A DNA stretch of 16,615 nt from Acetobacteraceae bacterium (GCA_019237355.1 JAFAHH010000578.1:1-16615); one strand, 5' to 3'; positions 6,647 through 13,560 are shown, counted from the first letter of the stretch. A program made the numbers and translations. Notes: generated from the letters alone by a model not told the origin.

Positions 6647-9424
6647 ATGGCACAAGCACGCTTCTCAATCGGCATCGATCTGGGCACAACGAATTCCGCA
6701 CTTGCGTTCGTGCCTCTGCCCGGCGAGGCGAAGCCGGAGATTCTTCTTATCCCGCAACTGGAGACGCTGACCAGCCTGGTGGAGGCGCCCACGCTTCCCT
6801 CCTTCCTCTACCTGCCGGAGGAGGCGCTTTCCGTGCAGGGAGCAGGTGAATGGATCGTTGGCCGCCTCGCGCTGCGGAGGGCAGGCGAAACACCCGGCCG
6901 GGTTATCCGCTCCGCAAAGTCCTGGTTGTGCCACCATACGGCGGACCGGACCGCGAGGTTCCTGCCGTGGGGATCGGAGGATCTCGCGGGTGAGCAGAAG
7001 ATCTCGCCGGTATGCGCCTCGGCGCTCATCCTCAGTTATATGCGGGAGGTCTGGAACAGCCGCTTCGCTGTGGCCGGTTCTGCCTTCAATGACCAGGACA
7101 TCACCATCACCGTCCCGGCCTCTTTCGACCCGGCCGCGCAGCAGCTCACGCTCGCTGCCGCCCGGGAAGCGGGGTTCCCGGAAACTGTGCGGCTGCTCGA
7201 GGAGCCACAGGCGGCGTTCTATTGCTGGTTGGAACAGCACGGCCCTGGAGGGGAGTTATGGCAGGAGTTGGCCAGCCGCGGTGCCGGAGCGTTACACGTG
7301 CTGGTCATCGATGTCGGCGGCGGCACCTCGGATTTCAGCCTCTTCGAGCTGAAGGCGGGCGAGCGGAACACGATCCCCGAGATCAGGCGCGTGGCCGTGA
7401 GCGAGCATATTCTCTTGGGCGGCGACAATATTGACCTGGCTATCGCACATCTCATCGAACCGCGCCTCGTAGAGCAACAGGGCGAGCTTTCCGGTCAGCA
7501 ATGGGATCACCTGATCGCCTCCTCTCGTGACCTGAAGGAGAAGGTCCTGGCGGGTTCAGGCCCGCCTCATGAGCGCTTTGCCATCGCCCTTCCCGGCCGC
7601 GGGTCGGGCCTCGTTGCCGGGTCCCGGACGGCGACGCTCTCTCGTGCCGAGATCGAGCGCGTGGTGCTGGAGGGATTTTTTCCGGAGTGCGACCCAGAGG
7701 CACGACCCTACCGAACGCAAGCGGCATTGCGGGAATGGGGCCTTCCCTATGCCTCCGACAGCGCGATCACCCGGCATCTCGCGGACTTCCTCAGAGGTCG
7801 GCCAAGAGTTGATACGGTCTTGTTCAATGGCGGCGCGCTTCATCCGCCAGCTTTGCGCCAGAGGCTCTGCTCCCAGATCGGGGCCTGGCAGCGCGGCTCC
7901 GCGCCGCTTGTCTTGGAAAACGCCGATCCAGCTCTCGCTGTGGCGCACGGAGCGGCATGGTTTGGCAGACTTCTCCACTACCAGACGGCACGCATCATCG
8001 CTGGCGCGGCTCATGCGGTGTTCCTCGAGGTGCAAAGGCCAGCCAGGCGCGAGGAGGCGGTGCATCCTGCCCTACTGTGCATTCTCCCCCGTGGCTCCTC
8101 TCCCGAGGAGGTGTTCGAGATTGCCGATCCCGCGCTCGAGCTCCGAACGGATCAGCCGGTGCAGTTTCAGGCCTACTCTTCGAGCCGCGAAGACTGCCGA
8201 GCCGGGGCCGTCCTCACGCTGCGTGAAGGCGATTTCCACGCTCTACCGCCACTCCAGACCATTTTCCGGACGGCGGGGCCATCCGGCTCTGGAGCAGGCC
8301 GGACTATACCCGTTCGTCTGGCTGCCAAAATGAACGCGCTCGGCCTTCTCCAAGTATCATTGGTCAGCGCGGACGCGGCGATCGAGGAGTCCTGGCCTCT
8401 CGAATTCAATCTCCGCCCGCACGAGCACGGCGGCGGGGCGCCTCGGGCGGGCGCGGTTCGCGATGCTGCTGCCCGGGTCGAGCCCAATGCCGGGGCGCAC
8501 TCGCTCCAAGCGGCGCAGAAATATATCGAGATCGTGTTTTCCGGCCTGCCGGGCAAAGCAACGAAGGTGAGTGCCGCCATTGTCTTCAGGGCGTTGGAGC
8601 GCATTCTCGAAGTGCTTAGGGGCGAGTGGAACGCTGGCCTGTTGCGCGCCCTCTGGCCCGCCCTGGATGAGCAGCTCGGGGGAAGAACGATTTCCGTCGA
8701 TCATGAGGAGGCTTGGCTCACCTTGGCCGGGTTCCTGTTGCGGCCGGGCTTCGGTGTGGCCCACGACGAGCATCGCATCGATCGCCTGTGGCGCCTGAAC
8801 GATGCTGGCCTCTGTTTTCCGGGCAAGCGGATCAAATCCCAGGAATACATTCTGTGGCGCCGGGTTGCGGGCGGGCTCAGCCGGGAGCGGCAGGAGAAAC
8901 TCCTGGCCGGCGAGCTCGACAGGATCCGCAATGGAAAGGGGCCGCCCGAGCTGGTGCGCTTGGCGGGCGCTCTGGAACTCATCCCGAAAGCGATGAAGAC
9001 GGAGCTGATCAAGGTTTTCGTCGATACCGGGGTCATGCTGGCTCGCGAGAGGCGGCACTGCGCACCCTATCTCGCCGCACTCGGGCTCCTGCTCAACAGG
9101 GCTCCGCTCTACGGCGGGCCGGAGACCGTCGTGTCCCCCGATCTGGTCGAAGACGCGTATGCGGCGTTTCGAGACTTCGATTGGGCCGATCCGGAACTGC
9201 TGGAATTGCAGAACCTGTTTCTCCGGGCGGCGCGCGTGGTCGGGGATCGGAACCTGGATGTGCCCCCGCCGCTGCGCAAGCAGATCGCCGGCAAGCTGGA
9301 GAAGTCCGGCGTCACCCCGCTGCGGACCGCCAAGGTCAAGGAATTTGTCCCGGTAGGACGGTCCGACCGTGCCAGCCTGTACAGCGAGGCTCTGCCCCCG
9401 GGCCTTGTCTTCGGCACAGGCTAG
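6647..9424 (+). CDS. Hsp70 family protein with DUF3731-type C-terminal extension
   Basis: Protein of 925 residues, much longer than a typical Hsp70 (about 640). The N-terminal part is a paralogue of the preceding gene: GIDLGTTNSALAF at 9-21, SAKSWL with K91, ITVPASFD at 154-161, LLEEPQAAFYCW at 183-194, DVGGGTSDFSLFE at 222-234, SEHILLGGDNIDLA at 252-265, LREWGLPYASD at 361-371, VLFNGGALHPPALR at 391-404. A beta-rich region follows to about 590, then a Gly/Ala-rich linker (about 595-618), then a mostly helical C-terminal domain (about 620-925) of the kind classed as DUF3731, with YIEIVFSGLPGK at its start and a conserved-looking WRRVAGGLSRERQE at 737-750. Ribosome-binding site is weak. The frame stops at TAG inside a palindromic repeat. 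ATPase residues are retained; function and clients are unknown. Confidence 0.9.
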   Translation: MAQARFSIGIDLGTTNSALAFVPLPGEAKPEILLIPQLETLTSLVEAPTLPSFLYLPEEALSVQGAGEWIVGRLALRRAGETPGRVIRSAKSWLCHHTADRTARFLPWGSEDLAGEQKISPVCASALILSYMREVWNSRFAVAGSAFNDQDITITVPASFDPAAQQLTLAAAREAGFPETVRLLEEPQAAFYCWLEQHGPGGELWQELASRGAGALHVLVIDVGGGTSDFSLFELKAGERNTIPEIRRVAVSEHILLGGDNIDLAIAHLIEPRLVEQQGELSGQQWDHLIASSRDLKEKVLAGSGPPHERFAIALPGRGSGLVAGSRTATLSRAEIERVVLEGFFPECDPEARPYRTQAALREWGLPYASDSAITRHLADFLRGRPRVDTVLFNGGALHPPALRQRLCSQIGAWQRGSAPLVLENADPALAVAHGAAWFGRLLHYQTARIIAGAAHAVFLEVQRPARREEAVHPALLCILPRGSSPEEVFEIADPALELRTDQPVQFQAYSSSREDCRAGAVLTLREGDFHALPPLQTIFRTAGPSGSGAGRTIPVRLAAKMNALGLLQVSLVSADAAIEESWPLEFNLRPHEHGGGAPRAGAVRDAAARVEPNAGAHSLQAAQKYIEIVFSGLPGKATKVSAAIVFRALERILEVLRGEWNAGLLRALWPALDEQLGGRTISVDHEEAWLTLAGFLLRPGFGVAHDEHRIDRLWRLNDAGLCFPGKRIKSQEYILWRRVAGGLSRERQEKLLAGELDRIRNGKGPPELVRLAGALELIPKAMKTELIKVFVDTGVMLARERRHCAPYLAALGLLLNRAPLYGGPETVVSPDLVEDAYAAFRDFDWADPELLELQNLFLRAARVVGDRNLDVPPPLRKQIAGKLEKSGVTPLRTAKVKEFVPVGRSDRASLYSEALPPGLVFGTG

Positions 9425-9508
9425 AGCGCGATGGCTTGAGGCGGACTCGGGTTCCCAATTCGCGAGCGAATTGGGGTCCCGATCGTCGGAAAGGCTGAAT
9501 CGCGCTCT
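9422..9508. repeat. palindromic repeat with a second palindrome nested in its loop
   Basis: Outer arms AGAGCGCGAT (9423-9432) and ATCGCGCTCT (9499-9508) are perfect complements. Inside is a separate palindrome, CGGGTTCCCAATTCGC (9448-9463), two bases, then GCGAATTGGG and TCCCG ending at 9481; the inner 10 base pairs are perfect. The stop codon of the second Hsp70 gene is the TAG that starts the left arm. It could fold in mRNA and end or stabilise the operon transcript. Confidence 0.8.
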
Positions 9509-9523
9509 CAAAGCAAAAAATCC

Positions 9524-9561
9524 TAGAGCGGGATGAGTTGACTTAAAGTCATCCCGCTCTA
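9524..9561. repeat. 13-base perfect inverted repeat, alphaproteobacterial intergenic type
   Basis: TAGAGCGGGATGA at 9524-9536 and its exact complement TCATCCCGCTCTA at 9549-9561 flank a 12-base loop GTTGACTTAAAG. The arm differs by one base from the outer arm of the neighbouring repeat, so the two are members of one family placed in tandem. Palindromes of this type are common between genes in alphaproteobacteria. It may also act as a transcription terminator for the Hsp70 operon, although no long T-tract follows. Confidence 0.8.
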
Positions 9562-9579
9562 AAGGGAAAACACACCTAG

Positions 9580-9660
9580 GGTCACGCCTGCGCCAAGAGA
9601 GGGCGGCGGGATAGCATGACTGCTACCGGTTTCATCCCTCGCGAGTCGGCGCAGCCGGGC
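9580..9660 (+). repeat. degenerate direct repeat, copy A
   Basis: A stretch of about 80 bases beginning GGTCACGCC, with ATAGCAT in the middle and a TCGCGAGTCGGC...AGCCGG end, that aligns by eye with 10593-10670 in the same orientation, with small gaps. It lies beyond the 3' end of the minus-strand hypothetical gene, while copy B lies at its 5' end. Identity was judged visually and no score was computed. Confidence 0.5.
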
Positions 9661-9739
9661 ATGTTACTTGACAGTAACGTCACGGGCGTGCCAAGCCCCT
9701 GCGGCTTAGCCCCGTTCAGCTTCGCGAGCCGGTGGCGGG

Positions 9740-10570
9740 TCAGCTCCGGCGTTCTCGGAGGTCCCGACTAGCAGCCCCGGTTCCGCGGGCCAAGGTCGGG
9801 TTCCCAATCCCGGGCCCCCATTTTGCGGCGCAAATGGGGACCCAGTGCTTGCGAATTGGGAACCCGGAGCCCCCGCCTGTCCCAAGGGGAGGCGCAGTAG
9901 CCCGCGGAGGGCAACCGCCCCTAGGTTCCGAGCATGATCCGAACAGCGCATTCGGAGCCACCGGGGCCGCTGCGGCCGCATCGCTGAGCCCGGCCCCGTC
10001 GGCAGACGAGGAACGAACCCCGCGCCGGGGCCGCAGCCCGCGTCGGGGCGCCAAAAGCTCCAGCCCGGACCGGATCCCGAGCATGCCGCACAGCGGGCGC
10101 AGCATGCGGCCCGCCTGCGGCGACCCGGCCAGCAGCGCCCTCATCTCCGGATCAGCCAGCAAGTACTCCACCTGCCCAGCAAAGGCCGCCGACTCCGGCG
10201 CCAGCCGAAGCAGCCAGCCAAAGTCGCGCGGCGCCCGGAACGGGGGAGGCAAGCCCGCCAGGCCGGGCAGTTGCGGCAAACTCTCAGCCGAGCCCCGAAC
10301 GGATCGCGCCGCCGAAAGCCGGCCGGCGCGGAAATCCGCCAACAGGGCCTCAAACCGCACCGCCAGGCGGCGCAGCCGCGTCCAGGCCAGAAAGAGCAGC
10401 GGCACATTTGTCCGGTCCTTGGCCATGCGCGCCGCCAGCGCCTCGCACAGCCTCGCGAGGGTCAGGCCCAGGCGGTGCGACAGGCTTGTTGCGGGTTGAG
10501 AGGCGTCCAAGGCATGAACAAAATAAGAACACAACCCCCCATAGTTGTCAAGACCTAATAAGAAAGACAT
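9740..10570 (-). CDS. hypothetical protein of an Acetobacteraceae-type multi-copy family, with repeat-derived C-terminus
   Basis: With the ATG at 10570 the protein has 276 residues; an in-frame ATG at 10588 and GTG at 10597 would add 6 or 9, and no start has a strong ribosome-binding site. Residues about 35-85 are helical and basic (LARLCEALAARMAK, FLAWTRLRRLAVRF). The most conserved-looking block is DFGWLLRLAPESAAFAGQ followed by LLADPEMRALLAGSPQAG and RMLRPLCGMLGI, about 116-165. I remember similar blocks in many uncharacterised Acetobacteraceae proteins, often in several copies per genome, but cannot confirm this here. After about residue 175 the sequence is Arg/Ala/Gly/Pro-rich, and residues about 235-258 (GFPIRKHWVPICAAKWGPG onward) are encoded by a DNA palindrome also found downstream of the Hsp70 operon. 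No signal peptide, catalytic motif or known domain is visible. Function unknown. Confidence 0.55.
   Translation of the reverse strand: MSFLLGLDNYGGLCSYFVHALDASQPATSLSHRLGLTLARLCEALAARMAKDRTNVPLLFLAWTRLRRLAVRFEALLADFRAGRLSAARSVRGSAESLPQLPGLAGLPPPFRAPRDFGWLLRLAPESAAFAGQVEYLLADPEMRALLAGSPQAGRMLRPLCGMLGIRSGLELLAPRRGLRPRRGVRSSSADGAGLSDAAAAAPVAPNALFGSCSEPRGGCPPRATAPPLGTGGGSGFPIRKHWVPICAAKWGPGIGNPTLARGTGAASRDLRERRS
9797..9866. repeat. compound palindrome inside a coding region, related to 9448-9481
   Basis: Outer arms CGGGTTCCCAAT (9797-9808) and ATTGGGAACCCG (9855-9866) are perfect 12-base complements; inner arms CCCCATTT (9816-9823) and AAATGGGG (9832-9839) pair as well. The complement of 9851-9866 is identical over 16 bases to 9448-9463, and similarity continues for roughly another 15 bases. 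It is therefore a second, larger copy of the palindrome nested in the repeat after the Hsp70 operon, here read through as the C-terminal part of the hypothetical protein. Confidence 0.75.
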
Positions 10571-10592
10571 TTTCGGATGAGAAGACATTTCG

Positions 10593-10670
10593 GTCACGCC
10601 GGCGGCCAGAAGACGCCACCCCTATAGCATCGCTGTCACCGTTTTATCTCGCGGGTCGGCAGCCGGTGGA
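10593..10670 (+). repeat. degenerate direct repeat, copy B
   Basis: Begins GGTCACGCC, contains ATAGCAT in the middle, and ends TCGCGGGTCGGCAGCCGG. It aligns by eye with 9580-9660 in the same orientation and lies directly upstream of the minus-strand hypothetical gene. Together the two copies bracket that gene over about 1 kb. Confidence 0.5.
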
Positions 10671-10699
10671 CGGTTAGAGCACGTCCGATCCAGTTGATC

Positions 10700-10777
10700 G
10701 CCCCCGGAATTCCCAGCCATGCGTCGCCCTGCGAGTCCGGCTCTGCACCGACTCGCATGGGTGCCGGTGCCGGGGGC
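10700..10777. other. large stem-loop with two competing inner stems
   Basis: Outer arms GCCCCCGG (10700-10707) and CCGGGGGC (10770-10777) are perfect complements. Inside, CCATGCG (10717-10723) can pair with CGCATGG (10754-10760), or TGCGAGTC (10730-10737) with GACTCGCA (10750-10757); the two share bases 10754-10757 and exclude each other in part. It lies in a region of nearly 500 bases without a gene. It could be a structured RNA, an attenuator or the remnant of a palindromic mobile element; no known RNA family was recognised. Confidence 0.45.
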
Positions 10778-11077
10778 TCTATTCGGAGGATTTGCCCGGC
10801 AGGGCATCGATTTAAGCGGCCCCCTAACCCTAAAAAAAGGGTAGGCAGCGCATCGAATGGCATGAGGAGCCTCTAACCACGATACGATTCTCCCCGTCGA
10901 TAAAAAAAGTCAGGGACCTTTGACCTTCGCGAAACGTGCTCCTGCCCAGTCCATCAGGCCGTATCGAAGTCGGAATTACGCGCGCGCGTCGCCTTCTCTG
11001 TGTCGTTCAAGTGCGCGCTTCATCTCGCGACGCCAGCAGTAGTCGGAGGTATGAAGTCAGCGCTAATAAGGAGAAGA

Positions 11078-11503
11078 ATGATATGGCGGATTCTGGATTT
11101 TCCCCTGACCCCGTCATTACTGTCCCGTGTAATCTTTCGATCGTGCCAGTCATTGATGACACCTTGGCGTTTCAAAGTAGCAAGTGCCTTTGTTGCGGCG
11201 CTGGCCTCCAAGATTTTGGCATGTGTCGACGATGACATGACGCGCGCGGAGGTTTGCCATCTCGATAGGGTCGCTCCCTTCAACTGTCATTATGCCCTCC
11301 TCCGGTTGGTCCGACCGCCGCCAGATTTCGGCGTTCTGCGAATCGAACGCCCGGATCCCGATGAAATCCTGCCGTTCGATCTGTATTTCATGAAGTTCAG
11401 GTCGAGCTCGATGGCGGAACGCTTTGCCAAGCAAATGCGCTCCCACTTTCTCAGCATGAACCCGTTTTGCCATAACGATCCGGTCAGCAAATGCTGGGCC
11501 TGA
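11078..11503 (+). CDS. doubtful small hypothetical ORF
   Basis: Not recognised. AAGGAG at 11068-11073 precedes two alternative starts: ATG 11078, giving a 141-residue frame, and ATG 11083 in another frame, giving a 50-residue peptide (MADSGFSPDPVITV..., with Cys residues in KCLCCGAG) that stops at 11235, two bases before ATG 11237 of the longer frame. The part from 11237 on shows a coding-like pattern: by my count about 70% G/C at third positions and about 39% at second. The part before it does not. So the gene may be only the 88-residue product from 11237, or an older gene of about 140 residues joined by a frameshift near 11233. It contains PPPDFGVLRIERPDPDEILP and no known motif. Confidence 0.3.
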   Translation: MIWRILDFPLTPSLLSRVIFRSCQSLMTPWRFKVASAFVAALASKILACVDDDMTRAEVCHLDRVAPFNCHYALLRLVRPPPDFGVLRIERPDPDEILPFDLYFMKFRSSSMAERFAKQMRSHFLSMNPFCHNDPVSKCWA

Positions 11504-11646
11504 GGGTATCATGAGTTACTGGAACGGCTTGGCAAATGGCAATGGGAGAATCCGTATCTGGGACGCATGTGCTGTCGTGTCGCCGAGTTCGACACCGGCT
11601 ACGACAACGCTTGCGGCTAGCAGTCTCGCGTATGACGGCTTCAGCC

Positions 11647-12234
11647 TCAGGTGGCCGGAGGTAAAGCTTGTTGCTCGACGGGGGCTGGTACCGCTGGTTT
11701 GGGCGTGATCAGCCAATCTTGCAGCGAGTGCCGCACCTGATATTCAAATTCCACGTTTAGCGCCTCCATCATCTGCCGGGTTAGCTCATAGAGGGCGGTC
11801 CGGAGGTCTTGATCGCCTAGTGTCCGCTGGCGAGCGACGCGCGCTTCGGCAAAGGCTGTGCGGGTGCCATCGGAGCTGTAGATGCCGAGTTCGACGGCTA
11901 ACTGGCCTGATAGGGTGTCTCCGAGGCGTGCGATCGCGGCATCTTTAATTACGAATACCGCCCGGCCTGAAGAGCCAGCAGGGCGCAAACGGTCTTGCGC
12001 CATTTGCTGCAAGGCCTGGGTCGGTTGGGCGGGATCGAGAGGGGTCAGTCCGTCAGCAGGTACATATTGTTGGTCGACGGTGACGGACGCGACGTTGAGC
12101 TCAAGCGGGGGGAGATAATCGTAGCGCAGCGGCGTGAAGACGACCGGTGCCTGCTGACGCTGGCAGGCCGCTAGCGTCAGGCTGGTGGCAAGCCAAAAAA
12201 TGAGCACTGCGACCCGGTTCGCGACGGTGTTCAT
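11647..12234 (-). CDS. conserved hypothetical lipoprotein
   Basis: Protein of 195 residues with a typical lipoprotein signal: hydrophobic core VAVLIFWLATSLTLAAC with lipobox LAAC, the modified Cys being residue 24. The mature part begins with a Gln/Pro-rich stretch and LRYDYLPPLELNV, then a mixed alpha/beta domain with GRAVFVIKDAAIARL at about 90-104 and SGQLAVELGIYSSDG near 109-123, and ends in a Pro-rich tail. The residue after the Cys is Gln, not Asp, which fits outer-membrane sorting by the Lol rule, with the caution that the rule differs between groups. It starts 65 bases after the hslO stop on the same strand and is probably co-transcribed. Function unknown; the domain recalls periplasmic assembly lipoproteins but I make no assignment. 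Confidence 0.75.
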   Translation of the reverse strand: MNTVANRVAVLIFWLATSLTLAACQRQQAPVVFTPLRYDYLPPLELNVASVTVDQQYVPADGLTPLDPAQPTQALQQMAQDRLRPAGSSGRAVFVIKDAAIARLGDTLSGQLAVELGIYSSDGTRTAFAEARVARQRTLGDQDLRTALYELTRQMMEALNVEFEYQVRHSLQDWLITPKPAVPAPVEQQALPPAT

Positions 12235-12299
12235 GGCCTGTGAGCCTGAACAACGGGGGTGGCCGGGTCAACCGGCGTGGTTTGTGCGATGGGAGGAAC

Positions 12300-13271
12300 T
12301 CATTTGGGCCGCGGGCTTCTTTGATCCTTGCCGTGGATGTCTTCTCGGGCGAAGCGAAAATCGAAGTTGCAGAACTCGCAGGTCATGGTGATGTCGCCGT
12401 CGGCGGCCATGTGATCCAGATCGTCGCCAGAAAAACTTTCGAGGATACCTGCAAGCCGTGCGCGCGAACAGCGGCAGCCATAGGAGAGCGCGCGGAAGCT
12501 TCCGATGGCCACACCTTCGGTGTGGAATAGACGGTAAAGGAGGTGCTCAGGTGCGAGGCGATCGTCCAGCAGCTCCTCCCCAGTGAGCGTGCTCACGAGA
12601 GCAAGTGCCGTGCGCCAGGTTTCGTCCTGGGCTGTCTGGTCCATCGCTGGATCGACGCCGCCAGCACCAGCAATTTTTTCAAGGATGAGTGCGCCTGCGC
12701 GCCAGCCGAGAGGTGAGGGCGCTGCTGCCAGGCGAACTTCGCATTCAAGCTGCTCGCTCGTGCGGAAGTAGTGCGAAGCCATATCGGCTAAGGTGTCACC
12801 TTCGATTGTGACGATGGCCTGGTACCGGTCGTGATCAGCGCCTTGATCCACCGTGAAGGCCAGATACCCCTTGCCGAGCAAGGCGCCTGCATCCGAGTCC
12901 GGGTCTTTGGCCAAAGTATCCGCGAGCTTATCTGGATTGGCCCGGGCGTAGCCCCGAAGGGCGCCGGTGTCGGTGCAATCGGCGAGCAAAGTCGGGACCG
13001 GCCCGTCTCCCTTTGCTTGCAAGCTGAAGGAGCCGCGAAACTTGAGAGCGGTGGCCAGTCCAGCGGCAAGGGCGAGCGCTTCTCCGGCAAGCCGGGTGAC
13101 CGCTCGGGGATTGGCGTGCCGGGTAAGGAGTGCGTCCGCAAGGGGGCCGAGCCGAATCAGCCGCCCCCGGACTGGGCGACGGGGCAGATAGAAGTGCGTG
13201 ATACCTCGTGGTACCACGATGTCAGGGACGTCAGGGCGTTGGCTGTCGAGAAAGGCGGGGATTTGCGGCAT
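12300..13271 (-). CDS. hslO: Hsp33 redox-regulated holdase chaperone
   Basis: Protein of 323 residues, the size expected for Hsp33. It is a cytoplasmic chaperone that is inactive when reduced and binds zinc; oxidation of its cysteines releases zinc, unfolds the C-terminal part and turns on holdase activity. The zinc ligands are visible as YGCRCSRARL (C266, C268) and CEFCNFDF (C298, C301), the CxC...CxxC pattern of the family. The N-terminal domain holds LTRHANPRAVTRLAGEALAL (about 49-68), FSLQAKGDGPVPTLLADCT (82-100) and GYARANPDKL (107-116), also typical. The C-terminus after the last zinc ligands is short and basic. Start ATG at 13271. It follows the tmRNA gene on the same strand by about 50 bases and precedes a lipoprotein gene. 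Confidence 0.95.
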   Translation of the reverse strand: MPQIPAFLDSQRPDVPDIVVPRGITHFYLPRRPVRGRLIRLGPLADALLTRHANPRAVTRLAGEALALAAGLATALKFRGSFSLQAKGDGPVPTLLADCTDTGALRGYARANPDKLADTLAKDPDSDAGALLGKGYLAFTVDQGADHDRYQAIVTIEGDTLADMASHYFRTSEQLECEVRLAAAPSPLGWRAGALILEKIAGAGGVDPAMDQTAQDETWRTALALVSTLTGEELLDDRLAPEHLLYRLFHTEGVAIGSFRALSYGCRCSRARLAGILESFSGDDLDHMAADGDITMTCEFCNFDFRFAREDIHGKDQRSPRPK

Positions 13272-13321
13272 CGCCTCAAGATAGGAAAGGGTTAGGCTTG
13301 CGCCTACGCCCGCCGGGGAAA

Positions 13322-13560
13322 GTAAGGTGCTTCGGGTTCTGAGTGGGGGGCTTCTGTTGCCCGGTGCCCCCCGAACCGCGCTTATCGCTTATGCAGCGAC
13401 AGCGAGCGCCTCATTGTCATTGGCACTTATCAATCGGCCCGATAACGGCGGAACCATGCCGAGCGAAAGATGCGTCTTTACTGCGCGTGTCGAGCCTGTT
13501 TCGCCCCCCTAGGTGGTGGAGGCGCCGGGCACTGCCCCCGGGTCCACTACGCTTATTCCA
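13322..13560 (-). ncRNA. ssrA: permuted two-piece tmRNA (alphaproteobacterial type)
   Basis: tmRNA rescues ribosomes stalled on broken mRNA and adds a degradation tag. Read on the minus strand, the acceptor piece comes first: a T-stem CCGGG, 7-base loop GGCAGTG, CCCGG (13541-13525), then CGCCTCC, A and CCA (13524-13514). Only five bases (CCTAG, 13513-13509) separate it from the coding piece, which starts GGGGGCG (13508-13502). That start pairs with CGCCTCC as a seven-base-pair acceptor stem carrying a G-U pair at the third position, the alanine identity element. The tag frame at 13424-13389 reads ANDNEALAVAA then TAA. A pseudoknot-forming GGGGGGC/GCCCCCC and TTCGGG/CCCGAA set closes the coding piece near 13345-13376. 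Outer ends are approximate. Permutation is known from alphaproteobacteria and a few other groups. hslO follows downstream. Confidence 0.92.

Noticed and set aside
5864..6655. 263-codon minus-strand ORF antisense to the first Hsp70
   Set aside because: Shadow of a motif-rich coding frame; Arg/His/Leu-rich product with no recognised motif.
8357..9511. 384-codon ORF on the minus strand, antisense to the second Hsp70
   Set aside because: It lies over a well-recognised Hsp70-family frame; long antisense frames are expected in GC-rich genes, and its product shows no domain.
9422..9561. CRISPR array
   Set aside because: The repeats are palindromic, differ in length and have no regular spacers; no cas gene is near.
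10827..10842. Intrinsic terminator at the ACCCT/AGGGT hairpin
   Set aside because: The A/T run lies in the loop and not after the stem, and no gene ends nearby on a suitable strand.
10901..10930. Minus-strand terminator with a seven-T run
   Set aside because: Stem is only four base pairs and the nearest minus-strand gene ends over 700 bases away.
11511..11716. Small ORFs of about 65 codons on both strands
   Set aside because: They overlap each other and the end of the lipoprotein gene; the minus one has a weak signal-like stretch but no ribosome-binding site or clear start that I could support.
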